Source of the DNA: Kingdonia uniflora
Taxonomy: Eukaryota; Streptophyta; Magnoliopsida; Ranunculales; Circaeasteraceae
Length of the DNA stretch: 64,000 nucleotides
Reading direction: 5' to 3'
NCBI GenBank assembly: GCA_014058105.1
Contig: JACGCM010001497.1
Location: forward strand, 620,001 to 684,000
The notes under the pieces are model-generated. The model made no database searches and was not told where the DNA came from. It saw only the letters and a list, made by a program, of their open reading frames with translations. Shown here one piece after another: positions 47,678-58,879 of the stretch (position 1 is its first letter; each line of letters opens with the position of its first letter). Position numbers and translations under genes: made by a program.

Positions 47678-47982
47678 TGATAGGAATAAAATACTATCAA
47701 CTATGATCAATAACATAGCATTGAAGATTATACTAACCTCTTTTCCTGCTCTCTGTTTAATTACCTGATCTTAAGTGGAGTTTTCCCTTAGATTGCTGCA
47801 GACCATCAATGGGATGGTTTTTTGCATTGTAGCCTCTAAGAGAGACTTTCTCTCTATTTAACATGATAGGGTTAGAGTGGTCTTTTCATTATACTCTCAA
47901 ACCCTAATAAAGAGTAACATTATGTTTCACCTACCTTAATTTGGTATAACAATTGGGCACGGTATAGATAGAAAATCCAGCA
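47678..47982 (-). repeat. 3' LTR of the copia element
   Basis: Begins TGATAGGAATAAAATACTAT and ends GAAAATCCAGCA in plus orientation. It aligns with 52697-53060 over its length, for example TCAACTATGATCAATAAC, GGGATGGTTTT, TGATAGGGTTAGAGTGGTCT and CAAACCCTAATAAAGAGTAA, but lacks about 60 bp present near the far end of the other LTR. Confidence 0.85.
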
Positions 47983-48733
47983 ATCTCCTACCGGTGCTAA
48001 CTCGATTTTAAGAAAAATATTTTTAACCTGATTCACGGTTTTTTATGAAAAGCGGATGACCATCTTTTGTTTTTTAAAACTACACATGATAATTTGTCGA
48101 AGACAATGTTACATCGAACTTGACTGTCACTCTACGATTACAAAGATGGCTAACACGGTTTACGAACAAATTTTGGTCAGGCCTTTGGGCACATGCCTAA
48201 TTCATATCGTGGACATCAGGCTAGCAACCTCAATAGCTTTCGAGTGTAATTTTTTTACTGGTGGAGTTTAGCGTGTGAATGGAAAATGCACACCTTAATG
48301 ATGTGCTGGTACATTTCTATTAGTGTCCTGCAGCATGTGTTTACCAGACACATGTCATTTCAATACTTAGGCAAACTGTAATGCGAAGACCGTCGCTCAT
48401 ACTGAAATGAAGGCCAAAGGATGTGGAGTCTATCCATATCCAACCCAAGCAAACTTGAGAAACCTTTAAGTATTCTCTATAGACACTTGATACTTAGACA
48501 ACTATCATGTGATAAAATCACTCGTATCTAAAACTTTATTGCAATTGCATAATTTAAACTGAATAACAAATTCAAATATAATAGCAGCTAAATAATTATA
48601 AAATCAAATCTGGATGTCGACTAAATAATAACCAGGAATAACTCCCACATGGATAAATAATCTTAATACAGTAACAGTATCTAAAAGAAAACAATAACTA
48701 CTCCGACGTAAAAGAGCGATTCTCAAAGATACT

Positions 48734-49159
48734 CTAGCAAAATCTGAGTAAGAGTAGCCCAAAACCATAAGTGTAAAATGTCTCCCTCTGATTGACGCAT
48801 ATACAAACGATCCATTTGCATTCGACTGCCTTAGATCCTTTAGGTAAATGTGTCAACTCCCACACAAAGTTGTGAGACATATAATATATTTCCTCCGTCA
48901 TGGCATTATGCCACTGATCTACAAAATAACTAGCCAAAGCCGAACTAAAAAATATTGAATCCTCGAAATTAAATAATTCCCCTTCAACTGAATAAAGATG
49001 AGAACCTGAAGAAATGGCTGAACGCCTTTCTCTAAGGGAATACCGAGTAGGAGCAAAAAGTTGAATTGGAGGTAGAACGATAGGAAACTGAGCAGGAGCT
49101 ACGATGGGGTCTGGAACTGTACTCGTCACAATGTCAATATCAGATAAACGCGGAAGCAT
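48734..49159 (-). pseudogene. copia reverse transcriptase N-terminal fragment
   Basis: Contains RYSLRERRSA near the integrase-RT boundary, then WHNAMTEEIYYMSHNFVWEL, THLPKGSKAVECKWI, the conserved start of copia reverse transcriptase (W..AM..E...L..N.TWEL..LP.G.K.VG.KWV). The catalytic YVDD part is missing. Confidence 0.8.
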
Positions 49160-49734
49160 AACAACACTGATCAGAATAGCAGTTGGACTCTGAGTCTTCG
49201 AACCCTCCTCAAAAAATATTCTCTCTATTAATAGTACTGATAAAGGGATCTCCCTCCTCTATGAAATGAGCCTGAGCACACTCAACAATCTCCATGGGTT
49301 AAGAAGAACAATAAAACCTAAAACCTATCGATCTCTCTGGGAAACCAACGAAGAAATAACTGACAGTTTTCGAATCTAACTTTCCGATGTTTGGGTTAAA
49401 CAATTTTGCCTTTGTAGGACAACCCCCAAACATGCAAGTGATTAAGACTAGGATTTCTCTCAGTCCATAGATGATCCAGGAGTAGTGTACTAGGCTATAA
49501 TACCCTGATCCAACAAAAACTAATAAAATAGTCCCTTATGTTGACCGTCTTGATCGATCTTACCATAATACTCGCTTCCTCGATTTGACCGGACAACCTT
49601 AATCTCTAACGTCCTAGAAATATGACCTAGCCGTTTGCGCCATAACATCGAAGATAGCTCGGAACACTAAAACGTTTAGAAGTAGAAGTACTAGCCTTAG
49701 AAGATAAACATAATAGTAAAGCCTAAAAGAATGA

Positions 49735-49929
49735 TCAAGAGATAAGGCGATGTAACCCATAAAATGAAATAAATAAATAACTGAAAGAGAACAACCGAGA
49801 AACTGAAACTAGAGATCGTCTCATCGAAGGAACATAAAAGGTGCCTATCAAATCTAAAGTAACACTCGTGTCTAAAACCAAGTAAAAAATGCTAATACTC
49901 TTAATGAAAAAAACGTCAAATATCCTCAA
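49735..49929 (-). pseudogene. copia protease/pre-integrase linker fragment
   Basis: The text LDLIGTFYVPSMRRSLVSVS, RL follows the copia pattern L.xVLYVPxxRRNLxSVSxL that lies between protease and integrase. Upstream and downstream parts are shifted or missing. Confidence 0.55.
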
Positions 49930-49992
49930 ATGAAAAACTGCTCCTCTGGCCTTATCGATCGCCTGCTGATGAACCCCTTCTACCTTATTTAG

Positions 49993-50861
49993 CTAGTTTT
50001 TGTAAGAATGACAATCCTGCTTCACATGGCCTTTCTTCTTGCAAAAGAAACATTCTATAGCTGATGAAGTAGTTGCTGACATAGTCGCATTCTGCTTCCC
50101 ATTTTCATATCCTGAACGAAAACTTTGCCCTGGACCAGACTGGAAACTGTTCTTCTTTGTAGAACCTTGAGTCTTGAACTTCTTCTTTCCCTGAGAATTG
50201 ATGGACAAGTGTTTCATGGACCTAGTTAGATGAGCCGACTCTGTTTTACCTTTCTTATGTCGTTCTTCCTCAGAGACCAATGCTGCAATCAACTCATTCA
50301 TTTCCCAAGTCTTCTCCTGATTCTGGTAGTGAACTTGGAACATCTTAAAACTTTGTGGAAGAGGCCAAACCGCTAAGTGAACCATCAACGTATCATCAAT
50401 GGTGAGACCTAGCTCTTTCAAAGTAAGAACTAACTTGGAGATCTTCAGAATGTGCGAGCACACATTTCCACTGCCGTCATACTTTAATGATAAAAGTTGA
50501 GATAAGTTACTGTACTGCCTTCCCTTGACGGAACCCTCGAACTGTTTCTTAATGACCTCTAACAGTTCCTTTGCGGTACCTTTCTTAGCGATACCGCCCC
50601 ACATAATAGGATCGATGGAAGAACGGATGATGAGATTTGCCATTTTATTGGCTTTGACCCATTTAACATAAGCCACTTTCTTAACATCAGAAGAGGTATC
50701 CGTGAGATCCACGGGCTTGGTTTCAGTGAGAAGAAATCGAAATCAAGGTAGCCTAGGGAAATCTGGATTTTGAGCTTCCAGTTGGAGTAGTTAGAGTCCG
50801 TCAAGGTCTCAATATTAGTCAGTTGGTCATGGATCATAGGGTCCATAGCTGCATGAACCAA
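49993..50861 (-). pseudogene. copia gag with CCHC zinc knuckle
   Basis: Gag packages the element RNA. The first part (50861-50700) reads LTDSNYSNWKLKIQISLGYL, the N-terminal gag motif of copia, followed after a frameshift by a 239-codon open frame. This contains AKELLEVIKKQFEGSVKGRQ, LVLTLKELGLTIDDTLMVHL and a basic linker, and ends with CFFCKKKGHVKQDC, a perfect CX2CX4HX4C knuckle, and HSYKN. Only the frameshift near 50700 and the cut pol region prevent function. Confidence 0.85.
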
Positions 50862-50872
50862 TGACTTATATT

Positions 50873-52684
50873 AGGACGTGAAAAAATAATTTTTTATGCA
50901 CGCTTAACTTGATCTGTAAAAGATCTATAACTTGATGTCTTTAATCTCGATCCTACCTGGGGTTAGGATGGTCGAGTCAGAGTGTGTATAATATATATAT
51001 GGTATGGATTATTCACTCTGTGGGTATAACTATATATCATCAAATCCCACCTTTGGGTGGTGATTTGACATACATTGCCCCCTAGTTGGTGATCACTCAA
51101 GCTCAAGACTAAACTGGCCACTGACAGTTTGATTGAGACACTTCCTCACCTTTGGGCCGAGGGTTATCCTCATCTCCCTGTACTGTATAGCTTATCTTGA
51201 CCCACTAATTAATTAGAAGTTTTTTAGCCTCTTTTGGGTGGTCTAATAATTTCAAGTTTGATTAGTGCAAAGTAGTCTTAATGAGACTTTACAAGAGAGT
51301 CTCAAAATTGAGAAAAACGTTCAAGTTCATGGATAAAACTCATTTGGGTGTATTTACCCACTTTATATCCCGCCTTCCTAACGACTACTTGATCTCACTT
51401 AAACCCCATTAAAGATCCTTGGGCATCAACGCCCTATAACCATTAATAATAGATATTATTATCCAATTAAGAATAAACATGAATTATTCATTGCTAATAA
51501 TCACTAAGTATTAATGGTAATCCCTTAACATGTTTGACATAGGTAATGTTACAATTTTAGATTTGATATATAAGTCTTAAAACGTATAATTGCAATCAAG
51601 CAAACTATTGACACACACAAAATGATAAAATCGTTGTATGAGCAGTCATTATCATGTATAATCAAGAATCACAATAAATGACAAATATATTAGCAGGGTT
51701 TAGAGAACAACAAACAACAACGCAAAAAAATTGAGTTATCTGCGATCCTCAAACGTTGGAAATCTTCGGCTAACAAAAATCCCCTCGAAAAGCACAATTG
51801 ATTTGGGTAAGTAAATCGAAATCACCAAAAGGCAAATCAATCTACAAATGAACATCCAATAAAAGGTCAATCTGCAAACCAATGTGGGGAAGAACATCCA
51901 TGATTCCTAAATAAAACCCAATCACCACCTCTTCAAAAAGTAGATTTCAGAGGACCCAATTACAATACCCCAAAATCAGATCTGTAAAAAACTTGAAGAA
52001 TAAGGAACAAATCATGGATTTTCCCAATTCCACATCTGATATAGAGATCTCTATCACTCACCTCTTCAAAAACCCTACTACATACAAAGCTTACACCACG
52101 AATCAGCTCGAATTAAACCCTAATAGGCAAATTTTGGAGAGAGATTTAATCGAATTAATCAGTGAAGGAAACTCGAAATCAGAACTTTGGATCTCTGAAC
52201 AAGGTTAGCTTAAATCGATGAAGAGAGAGTCCAGAGGCCATCGCCACATATAAAACCAGAAGCAACAGCTGGAATCATCACAGTCGCCTTCCTTTGTTGT
52301 TAACTTTCTGCCACACAAACACAATTAGGCTCCCAATGTGAACTCAGATTTGAGTTCCCCCAAGAAAAAAACAAATCTCGCTTGATTTCCTTTAAGAGCA
52401 AAACATATCTCGCCAATATCCCCTAAGAACGAAGCAGATCTCGCCAATAAAAGAGATGAAGAAAGTCTCTCTCTCTCGATGCAACGGAGAGGGAGATCAG
52501 ATGGAGAAAACACCAAAAACAAAAAAATAATGGTGGAGTAATGGAGAGAGAGAGATACTCGGTAAAAAGAAACGTTTTGTCTACTCTGTTTTCTCTCTCT
52601 CTCGGGAAGAGAAAACAACTGACAACAAATTTGTTTTGCTTAGCTTTCTCAAGTCAAATTAATCATAGAGATTGTGTACCCTCG
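50873..52684. other. Long leader region of the copia element
   Basis: About 1.8 kb separates gag from the 5' LTR, much longer than usual. It contains a short open segment at 51993-52208 (+) without known motif, CT/GA microsatellite near 52475 and 52595, and LTR-like AT-rich DNA. A further insertion is possible but its ends were not found. Confidence 0.4.
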
Positions 52685-52696
52685 ACTGATAGCAAT
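52685..52696 (-). other. copia primer-binding site, degenerate
   Basis: Next to the right LTR the minus strand reads TTGCTATCAGTCGAGG, resembling the initiator-Met tRNA site TGGTATCAGAGC of most copia elements with several changes. This supports the minus orientation. Confidence 0.5.
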
Positions 52697-53060
52697 TGTA
52701 GGAATAAAATACTATCAACTATGATCAATAACTTAACATTGAAGATTATACTAACCTTTTTTCCTACTCTCTGTTTAATCACATGTTCTTGAGTGGAGTA
52801 TTCCCTTAGATTGGTTGCAGACCTCAATGGGATGGTTTTCTGTATTGTAGCCTCTAAGAGGGTCTTCCTCTCTATTTAACCTGATAGGGTTAGAGTGGTC
52901 TTCCCATTATACCTTCAAACCCTAATAAAGAGTAACACTAGGTCCCACTTACCTTAACTTGGCGTAAGAATTGGGCACAACTAATAATACTTATACAACC
53001 TATTAACATGTGTGCTCGTGAACTTGAAGAGTAGTGTTGGTATATATGGAAAATCCAACA
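52697..53060 (-). repeat. 5' LTR of the copia element
   Basis: Starts TGTAGGAATAAAATACTATC and ends GGAAAATCCAACA in plus orientation; pairs with 47678-47982. It has about 60 extra bp (CTAATAATACTTATACAACC and following) absent from the other copy. Confidence 0.85.
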
Positions 53061-54120
53061 AATACTTCATAAAGTAACTGAGATAACGTAGGACACCGTA
53101 TGAACGCCTTCTGAATATGCATTATGGTATCACTGTTCCTTGTTTATGTTTTTTTGTTTGTTTGAATAACTGATTCATGAAAGGTGGATTGCTTCTTAAC
53201 CTTCTCCATTGTTCTGAAAGTGTAATTATTTTGGAAGCTTCTTCTGCCTATATCTCCATATTATTCTTAATCTCGTTCCTGCTACTTTTAACGTAAATTT
53301 GAGTTGCGGAAGCAAGAACTCAGATAGATAAATGTTAAACCTAATTAGAATTAGGATTTTCTAGACTTTAAAACACAAACACACAAAACATAAACTAAAC
53401 TAATTTAATTCTTTTAGCAACAACCAAGTAAAAGATTATACCACCCTCTCCTATATATCTTAGAACCCTAAGATATCTCTCCTAAAATATCTCACAATAT
53501 CTCTTCAATGGGAGAGGATTCCCCTACATGCCCAAACTGCTACACACCCATTACACTCTCTCTTGACCACACACCTATCTGGCGTGGCATTTTTAATCCA
53601 TTTTTTTAAGAGGGAAAAATTGGTGACGTGGCATTGGGAGAGGACAAATTTGAAAGAAAAAAAAACTACTACCCTCACTCACTCAGTCACTCACTCGTAA
53701 CTTACTCTCACTCACTCACTCACAGACTCTCTCTCTCTATCAGTCAGACTGTTACTCTCACTCACTCACTCCGACAACTCGCCTACATTCACTCTCTCCC
53801 TCAATTACTATCTCTCTCTCTCAGTCACTCTTTCTCACTTACTCTCTATCTCCCAGTGATCAATTGTAAACCTCGGAGGACTGTCATCATACACCGAATT
53901 TGGAAGTTGTAAATCAGAGGACTGTCATCATACACCTCCCTCATTGACCAGGTAATCGAATGCATTCCCTTCAAAGGATCCCTATTCCCATTATCTTGTC
54001 TACTTATTTTTGTTTAAATTTTCCCGCACATTCCGTTACGCTTTTTTTTTGTTTCTTTTACCAAATTTTTGAGAAATTTCCCCAAATTTTAGGATTTAAG
54101 CAGAACATCAACAAATTACC
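53061..54120. repeat. Intergenic DNA with a CTCA/TCAC microsatellite
   Basis: From 53676 to 53850 the sequence is an imperfect array of CTCACTCACTCA, CTCTCT and TCAGTCACTC. The repeat AGAGGACTGTCATCATACAC occurs near 53873 and 53913, 41 bp apart. No gene was recognised. Confidence 0.7.
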
Positions 54121-54138
54121 CACTCTATGTTGGGTCAA

Positions 54139-54450
54139 ACATTTGAAAAATTGTCGATGTCTGATTAATCAACATTAATTACTATTATTTTTTGAAAAAA
54201 ATTATCGATTATGTTGAACTCGACAAAATATTGTCGATATATTTGATGTTCGACAATTTTAAATTTCTCGAAAATCAATTTGTCGACAAATAAGGGAATA
54301 CTATGCATCAAACATTGTCGAAGATTTCATAAATCGACAAATTTTATTGTCGATTATCTTAAAATCAATAATTTATTGAAATATTTGTCGAAGTTATCTC
54401 TCATCGACAATATTGTAATGATTAATTGTTAATTTTTAGAGTGGTCGACA
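54139..54450. repeat. TTGTCGA/TCGACAA array, left block
   Basis: About a dozen copies of TTGTCGA or its inverse TCGACAA occur in 310 bp, alternating in direction and so able to pair. Similar blocks recur at 56190-56425, 57250-57480, 58500-58800 and 60190-60250 through the PMD/OTU cluster. Confidence 0.9.
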
Positions 54451-56189
54451 ATTTCTTATTGTGGCAATTTTAGTGCTTAAACTGTTTCAATGCCTATGTC
54501 AGTGCTTAATTTGAGTTTCTTAAGCAGGATGACACCAAAGTAGAAAGTCCCAGGGTAGATACGCTCAGCAGCCTCGCATCGAAAGAGGCTAAATTCAAAG
54601 CGAGAAGATCCCTCGCATCCAAATTTTAATAAACCTCCTCGCGTGCCTGCCAAAAGGAGCAAAACCAATTCAAGTATGGCAGAAGCAAGTGAGAGTGTCC
54701 CTTAGGTGGCAGTGATACCTGAAGAAGTTCAGGATGTTGAAAGCCCTTCTACAAGTGGCGGTGATTCCCAAACATTTGTTTCTAGTACATATTATTTCTC
54801 TCACAATGAAGCAGCTCCTGCGAGCAATACACTGCAATATAAAGCTTTCCTAAACCCTACAGTTGAAGAACAAGAACAGGGTACGAGAGCCATGGACAAA
54901 GAAGGTATCCAGGATGACAGCAACAATGACTTAAGTGAGTTAGAAGCGGACGAATATGGCCCCAGGGACACCTGTTTGTTGACGAGCTTCCAGACACACA
55001 GAGCGAAATCTCTAGCTCTTGGATAGGTACTGTTTCAGCAACCAATTATTTGTCTTGATCCCAATTCCAGTAATATTCCCTTCTTTTATTTAGACAATGA
55101 AAAATATGATTATATTGTATTTACAAGACCCTGGCTGTCTACGGGTGTTTCACCACAGTCCTACTTGGGACATTGGTAGGGAGGCTGAGAAGGTCCAAAG
55201 ACTAGTAAATCTGCAAGGGTTTGGCAGAATTAGAGCAATTTCATACATACACTATAACGCAGCATTGATTACAGCTTTCACCAAGCGTTGGCATCCAGAG
55301 ACCAACAATTTTTATTTCAAATGGGGCGAGATTACTATCACGTTTGTGGATGTGTGGAGATTAGTTGGGTTAAAAGTTGGCGGTGATATGACAGTTGTTC
55401 AGAGGAAGTGGGGAGAAACTATCAAACAAGTTTTTAGAGACTGTTTTTTCCAAAACGATCAAGTTTATCTTGATCTGAAGGCTGGAGGTACGGGATATCT
55501 CTTTCACTGGTGAAGATGGTAGATTTCTTCGCCTGCAATATTTAAAGAAATTCGCATGACCCCGACGCAGCAGAGGCATCTTCTTCCTCTGAACCCCCGA
55601 GATTGTCTTCTCAAGCAGTTGCCAAAGCATACATGTTGTATGTTTTAGGATCTTTTCTTTTCCTTACCAAGAAAGGGACTGATGTGTTGCCGAAGTATCT
55701 TAATTTCTTTGAGAACAAGAACTCAGAGATTATTTGGTCATGGGGAGCTGCGACCTTGGCACACCTGTATTACAGCTTATGCGTTTCTTCGAGAGTGAAT
55801 GCTAAAGCTTTTGCATGCTGTACTACATTGCTAGAGGTGAGTGTATGCATCCATTTTTTGGCTTCGTTGCTGGTCTGTTGCTTGTTTTACGTTGTAATTG
55901 AAGGTTTTTAATTTTTACAGTCCTGGACATTCGAGCACTTCCCAAAGCTGCCTGAAATTCTAAAGCCTAATGATTCCCGTGCTCCTGAGTGTTATACGAG
56001 GTGGTCTTGGACTAGAACGACAAGCGAAATATCTGGTAAAAAAGCTTTAAAGATCTTTAGAGAAACGCTCCACAATTATAAGCTTGAGGATGTAAGTTCC
56101 TTTTGACTTTATTGGATTAATTTCCCATTATAGTATTAATTTCCTAGTCATTTATAGTTCGAAATTGTCAAAAATTTATAGTTCAAAAT

Positions 56190-56425
56190 TATTGAATATA
56201 TGGAATGTCGACATTTCATAGTACGAAATTGTCGAACATTTGGAATGTTCGACAATTTTATATTCATTAATTGTCGATTAGATGATCTGTCGACAATTTC
56301 ATGTAAATTTATTATCGAGTATTTGGAGGATTTGACAATTCGGCAGTCAATTATTGTCGATTATATGGATAATCGACAATTGACATGGTAACTAATTGTC
56401 CATCCTCCATACATCGACAATAATT
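56190..56425. repeat. TTGTCGA palindromes in a PMD intron
   Basis: The intron between exons ending near 56092 and starting near 56495 is filled with units such as GTTCGACAATTTT and ATTGTCGATTATATGGATAA followed by TCGACAATT. Its last about 100 bp (from CATGGTAACTAATTGTC) resemble the end of the later intron near 57440-57540. Confidence 0.85.
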
Positions 56426-57290
56426 TCATCTTACTCAGTGAAAATCTGTATAAATTTATTTGCCTTACTAATATTTTTTTTTTCGTGTTCTAGGTCGTCT
56501 GGGACCCGTACTTGGAGAAGAGAGCATACAAACATGTATTCAAAAAAGTTGCTAGTTTTACCGGTTTCATTTGTAGACCTGAACACATCGAGCTGTACTA
56601 TCCTGACAGAGTACAGCGCCAGTTCAACCGAAGGCAATATGTGCCTAGGAATCCCATTTGTCTCGAGAATAGCAGTTTGCGTTTTGCTACTCAACCATAC
56701 GCATACAAACCGAAGTATGATTGGGTGGATCTATTCTCTAGAGGGAAATAGAGGGACTCTTTAATCAAGATGAGGGGGAGAAAAGTACATGATGGAATCC
56801 CCGTCTGTGCTGAAGGATACTTTGAATGATTCAAAAGAGTTTCATTAACCAAACTTTGCCCAACTGCTGTTAATCTTGATGAAAAGGATGAAGTGAGGAT
56901 ATTGGGCGATGGTGGTGGTGGTGTTGGGAGTTCTGTTGGGGGAGCTGGTGGTGGTGGTCTTTCGTAACGTGAAGATGTAACTATTGCTGTTATAGTGTTT
57001 GCCCCTTGGAGTAGTATATTTCTCTTCTACTCTTTTATAGGCCGAGGGCCAAAATGAGGATCTCTCTCGTTTGGAAGAGGAGATCTCCAACTTTAAGTCA
57101 AAAGTCCATTCATTGAAGTCAGTGAAGAAGGTGGAAGACCGGGCAAAATCAGAATTGCTTGAGGCTATCAAGTTGAAGGTAGGCACACACTCTCCTCACC
57201 TTTTAACTAATATTGGCATACTCAACAATTAGTAGTCACATTCAATGCCAATTGTCGAATCCGAAGTTCAAATGGCATCATAGTCATTTA

Positions 57291-57450
57291 TTATCGATTA
57301 TAAAGATAATCGACAATTTATAGTACTTTATTGTCGATTATAAAGATAATCGACAATTTACATTACTTTATTGTCGATTATAAAGAGATTCGACAATTTA
57401 TAGTACTTTATTATCGATTATATGCATATTCGACAATAAACATGGTAACT
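57291..57450. repeat. Four 40-bp tandem units, each a palindrome, in a PMD intron
   Basis: Units start at 57291, 57331, 57371 and 57411, exactly 40 bp apart. Each has TTGTCGATTATAAAG followed by ATAATCGACAA (a 26-bp palindrome) and a spacer like TTTATAGTACTTTA. The first three differ at few sites; the fourth is more divergent. Confidence 0.95.
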
Positions 57451-58499
57451 AATTATCAATTATTTCTAGAATCGACAATTTCTGCTTACTCAATGAAAAT
57501 TTGTTTCAATTTATTCGCCTTACTAATTAATTTGTTAGTAGCTTTAATTTATTTATTTCCCTTACTATTAGAGATAGATGAATGTGAAAGATTGAAAAAG
57601 TTAAATGACAGATTGCAAGTCGGCCTTCAGGAGAAGCAAGTGCTCGACTCGACCTACGAGAAAGACTTCAACGAAACAGAAAAGAAGTTGAATGACAAGG
57701 TATTTGTAGTTTCTTTTCCCCTAGTTCACCATGTTTTAACACTCCTTCCTTTCTGTGTTGTTCATAGATGCCATACATGTTTATTAGCAAAACTTGGAGT
57801 ACAAGTCACTGAAGAAAACAAATAAGAAGTTGTCAGAAGATGTTTGTTCATTGAAGAAGTCGCTTGCAGATTTGAACGTACAATTAGAAAAGAAAGTAAG
57901 TACTATGAAGGTCCCTACTATAAATGCCAAGGAGAAACAAGTTCATTGGGAGTTATTCATTTTTTGGGAAGTACTTATTTATGATTGATAATAGGTACAG
58001 GAGTGTGAGACTTTGGCTACTATCAATGAGAAGTTAATGGAAGAAGTTGTAAATCAAGAACCACAACCCTTAGCGGTGAGTAGGAAATATTATATAAATG
58101 AATATAGTACATCTAAATCTATATGCCATTTATTGCTTGTTTTATGATTATCCTTCTTTTTATGTGCAGCTAAATTTGGTTGCACTCTCAGAGGCAAACG
58201 TCGTAGAAGTCAAAGACTGGAAGCAGAAGTACGACGAGTTAAGCGTAAAATATGAAGAAGCGCAGAGGAAGTGGAGTGAGAGAGATAAGAATATAAGTTG
58301 ATTTAGATATGTGTCATTGGACGGCACCTTTTGTAGTAATGTACATTGAATCAGCAGTTCATTTTTTGTTAGAGGAGAGTTTCTTTGTCAGTCGATTTTT
58401 TGATATATGCCTTTTAAATATTTTTTTTATAAATGACTAACTATTACCAATATTGTTTGTCATGCGTATTGTCGAGTTGTTTGACCCTTGTTTGATTTC

Positions 58500-58800
58500 A
58501 ACATATTATTGTCGACAATTGTTGAAATCGACAATAATGTACATTAACTATCATGCACGCTCTCTAAAGATTGTCGACTTTTTTTGATTTCGACAATTTA
58601 TTGTCGACAATTGTGATAATCGACAATATCACAATTGCTATAATCGATTTAATCCACCAAATTACGAAATTATCGAAAGAGATATATGTCGACAATTTTA
58701 TTGTCAATTCTGGCAGGTCGTCGACAAATTTATTGTCGATCATGGTAGTTCTCGACAATTTATTGTCGACTTATAAAAAAGCCTGTCGACAATTTATTAT
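58500..58800. repeat. TTGTCGAC array between the PMD and OTU-like genes
   Basis: Repeated TTTATTGTCGAC and GTCGACAATTTATT units alternate over 300 bp with spacings of about 35-45 bp, able to form many stems. Confidence 0.9.
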
Positions 58801-58879
58801 TCAGTCTCTGAGTAGGTCTTCTGTACTCTGATTTTGTGTGTTTAATTATTTATGTATGTATAAACCCATGTTTGATAGT

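Larger units (their letters stand above)
47678..53060 (-). mobile_element. Ty1/copia retrotransposon, decayed
   Basis: Two direct repeats, 47678-47982 and 52697-53060, bound about 4.7 kb. On the minus strand the order is 5' LTR (right), primer site, gag with zinc knuckle, protease/pre-integrase relic, integrase-side remains, reverse transcriptase N-terminus, 3' LTR (left). The pol part is much shortened. No matching 5-bp flanks were found, and the LTRs have diverged, so the copy is old or rearranged. Confidence 0.8.
54676..58301 (+). pseudogene. Plant mobile domain protein with C-terminal coiled coils
   Basis: A multi-exon gene. After a low-complexity N-terminus with a stop near 54703, the PMD reads LQGFGRIRAISYIHYNAALI, FTKRWHPETNNFYFKWGEIT, ITFVDVWRLVGLKV (about 55200-55390), AVAKAYMLYVLGSFLFL, WSWGAATLAHLYYSLCVSS (55615-55835), SWTFEHFPKLPEIL (after the acceptor at 55920), then VVWDPYLEKRAYKHV and ELYYPDRVQRQFNRRQYVPR (56495-56750), the conserved end of the domain. 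Later exons (57041-57180, 57571-57699, 57791-57894, 57994-58076, 58170-58301) encode heptad-like coiled coil, e.g. KSLKKTNKKLSEDV and WKQKYDELSVKYEEAQRKW. A few stops and shifts suggest decay; splice sites are otherwise good. Confidence 0.75.

Noticed and set aside
51993..52208. Short open frame in the copia leader
   Set aside because: Seventy-one codons without recognised motif, on the opposite strand to the element; kept only as a remark.
54121..54130. CACTCTATG as the left CACTA end of the PMD/OTU cluster
   Set aside because: It deviates from CACTACA and the flanking three bases do not match those after 60232; mentioned only as a candidate.
57291..57450. Regularly spaced repeats resembling a CRISPR array
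   Set aside because: The 40-bp units have nearly identical spacers, are within a plant intron and have no cas genes nearby; they are tandem palindromes.
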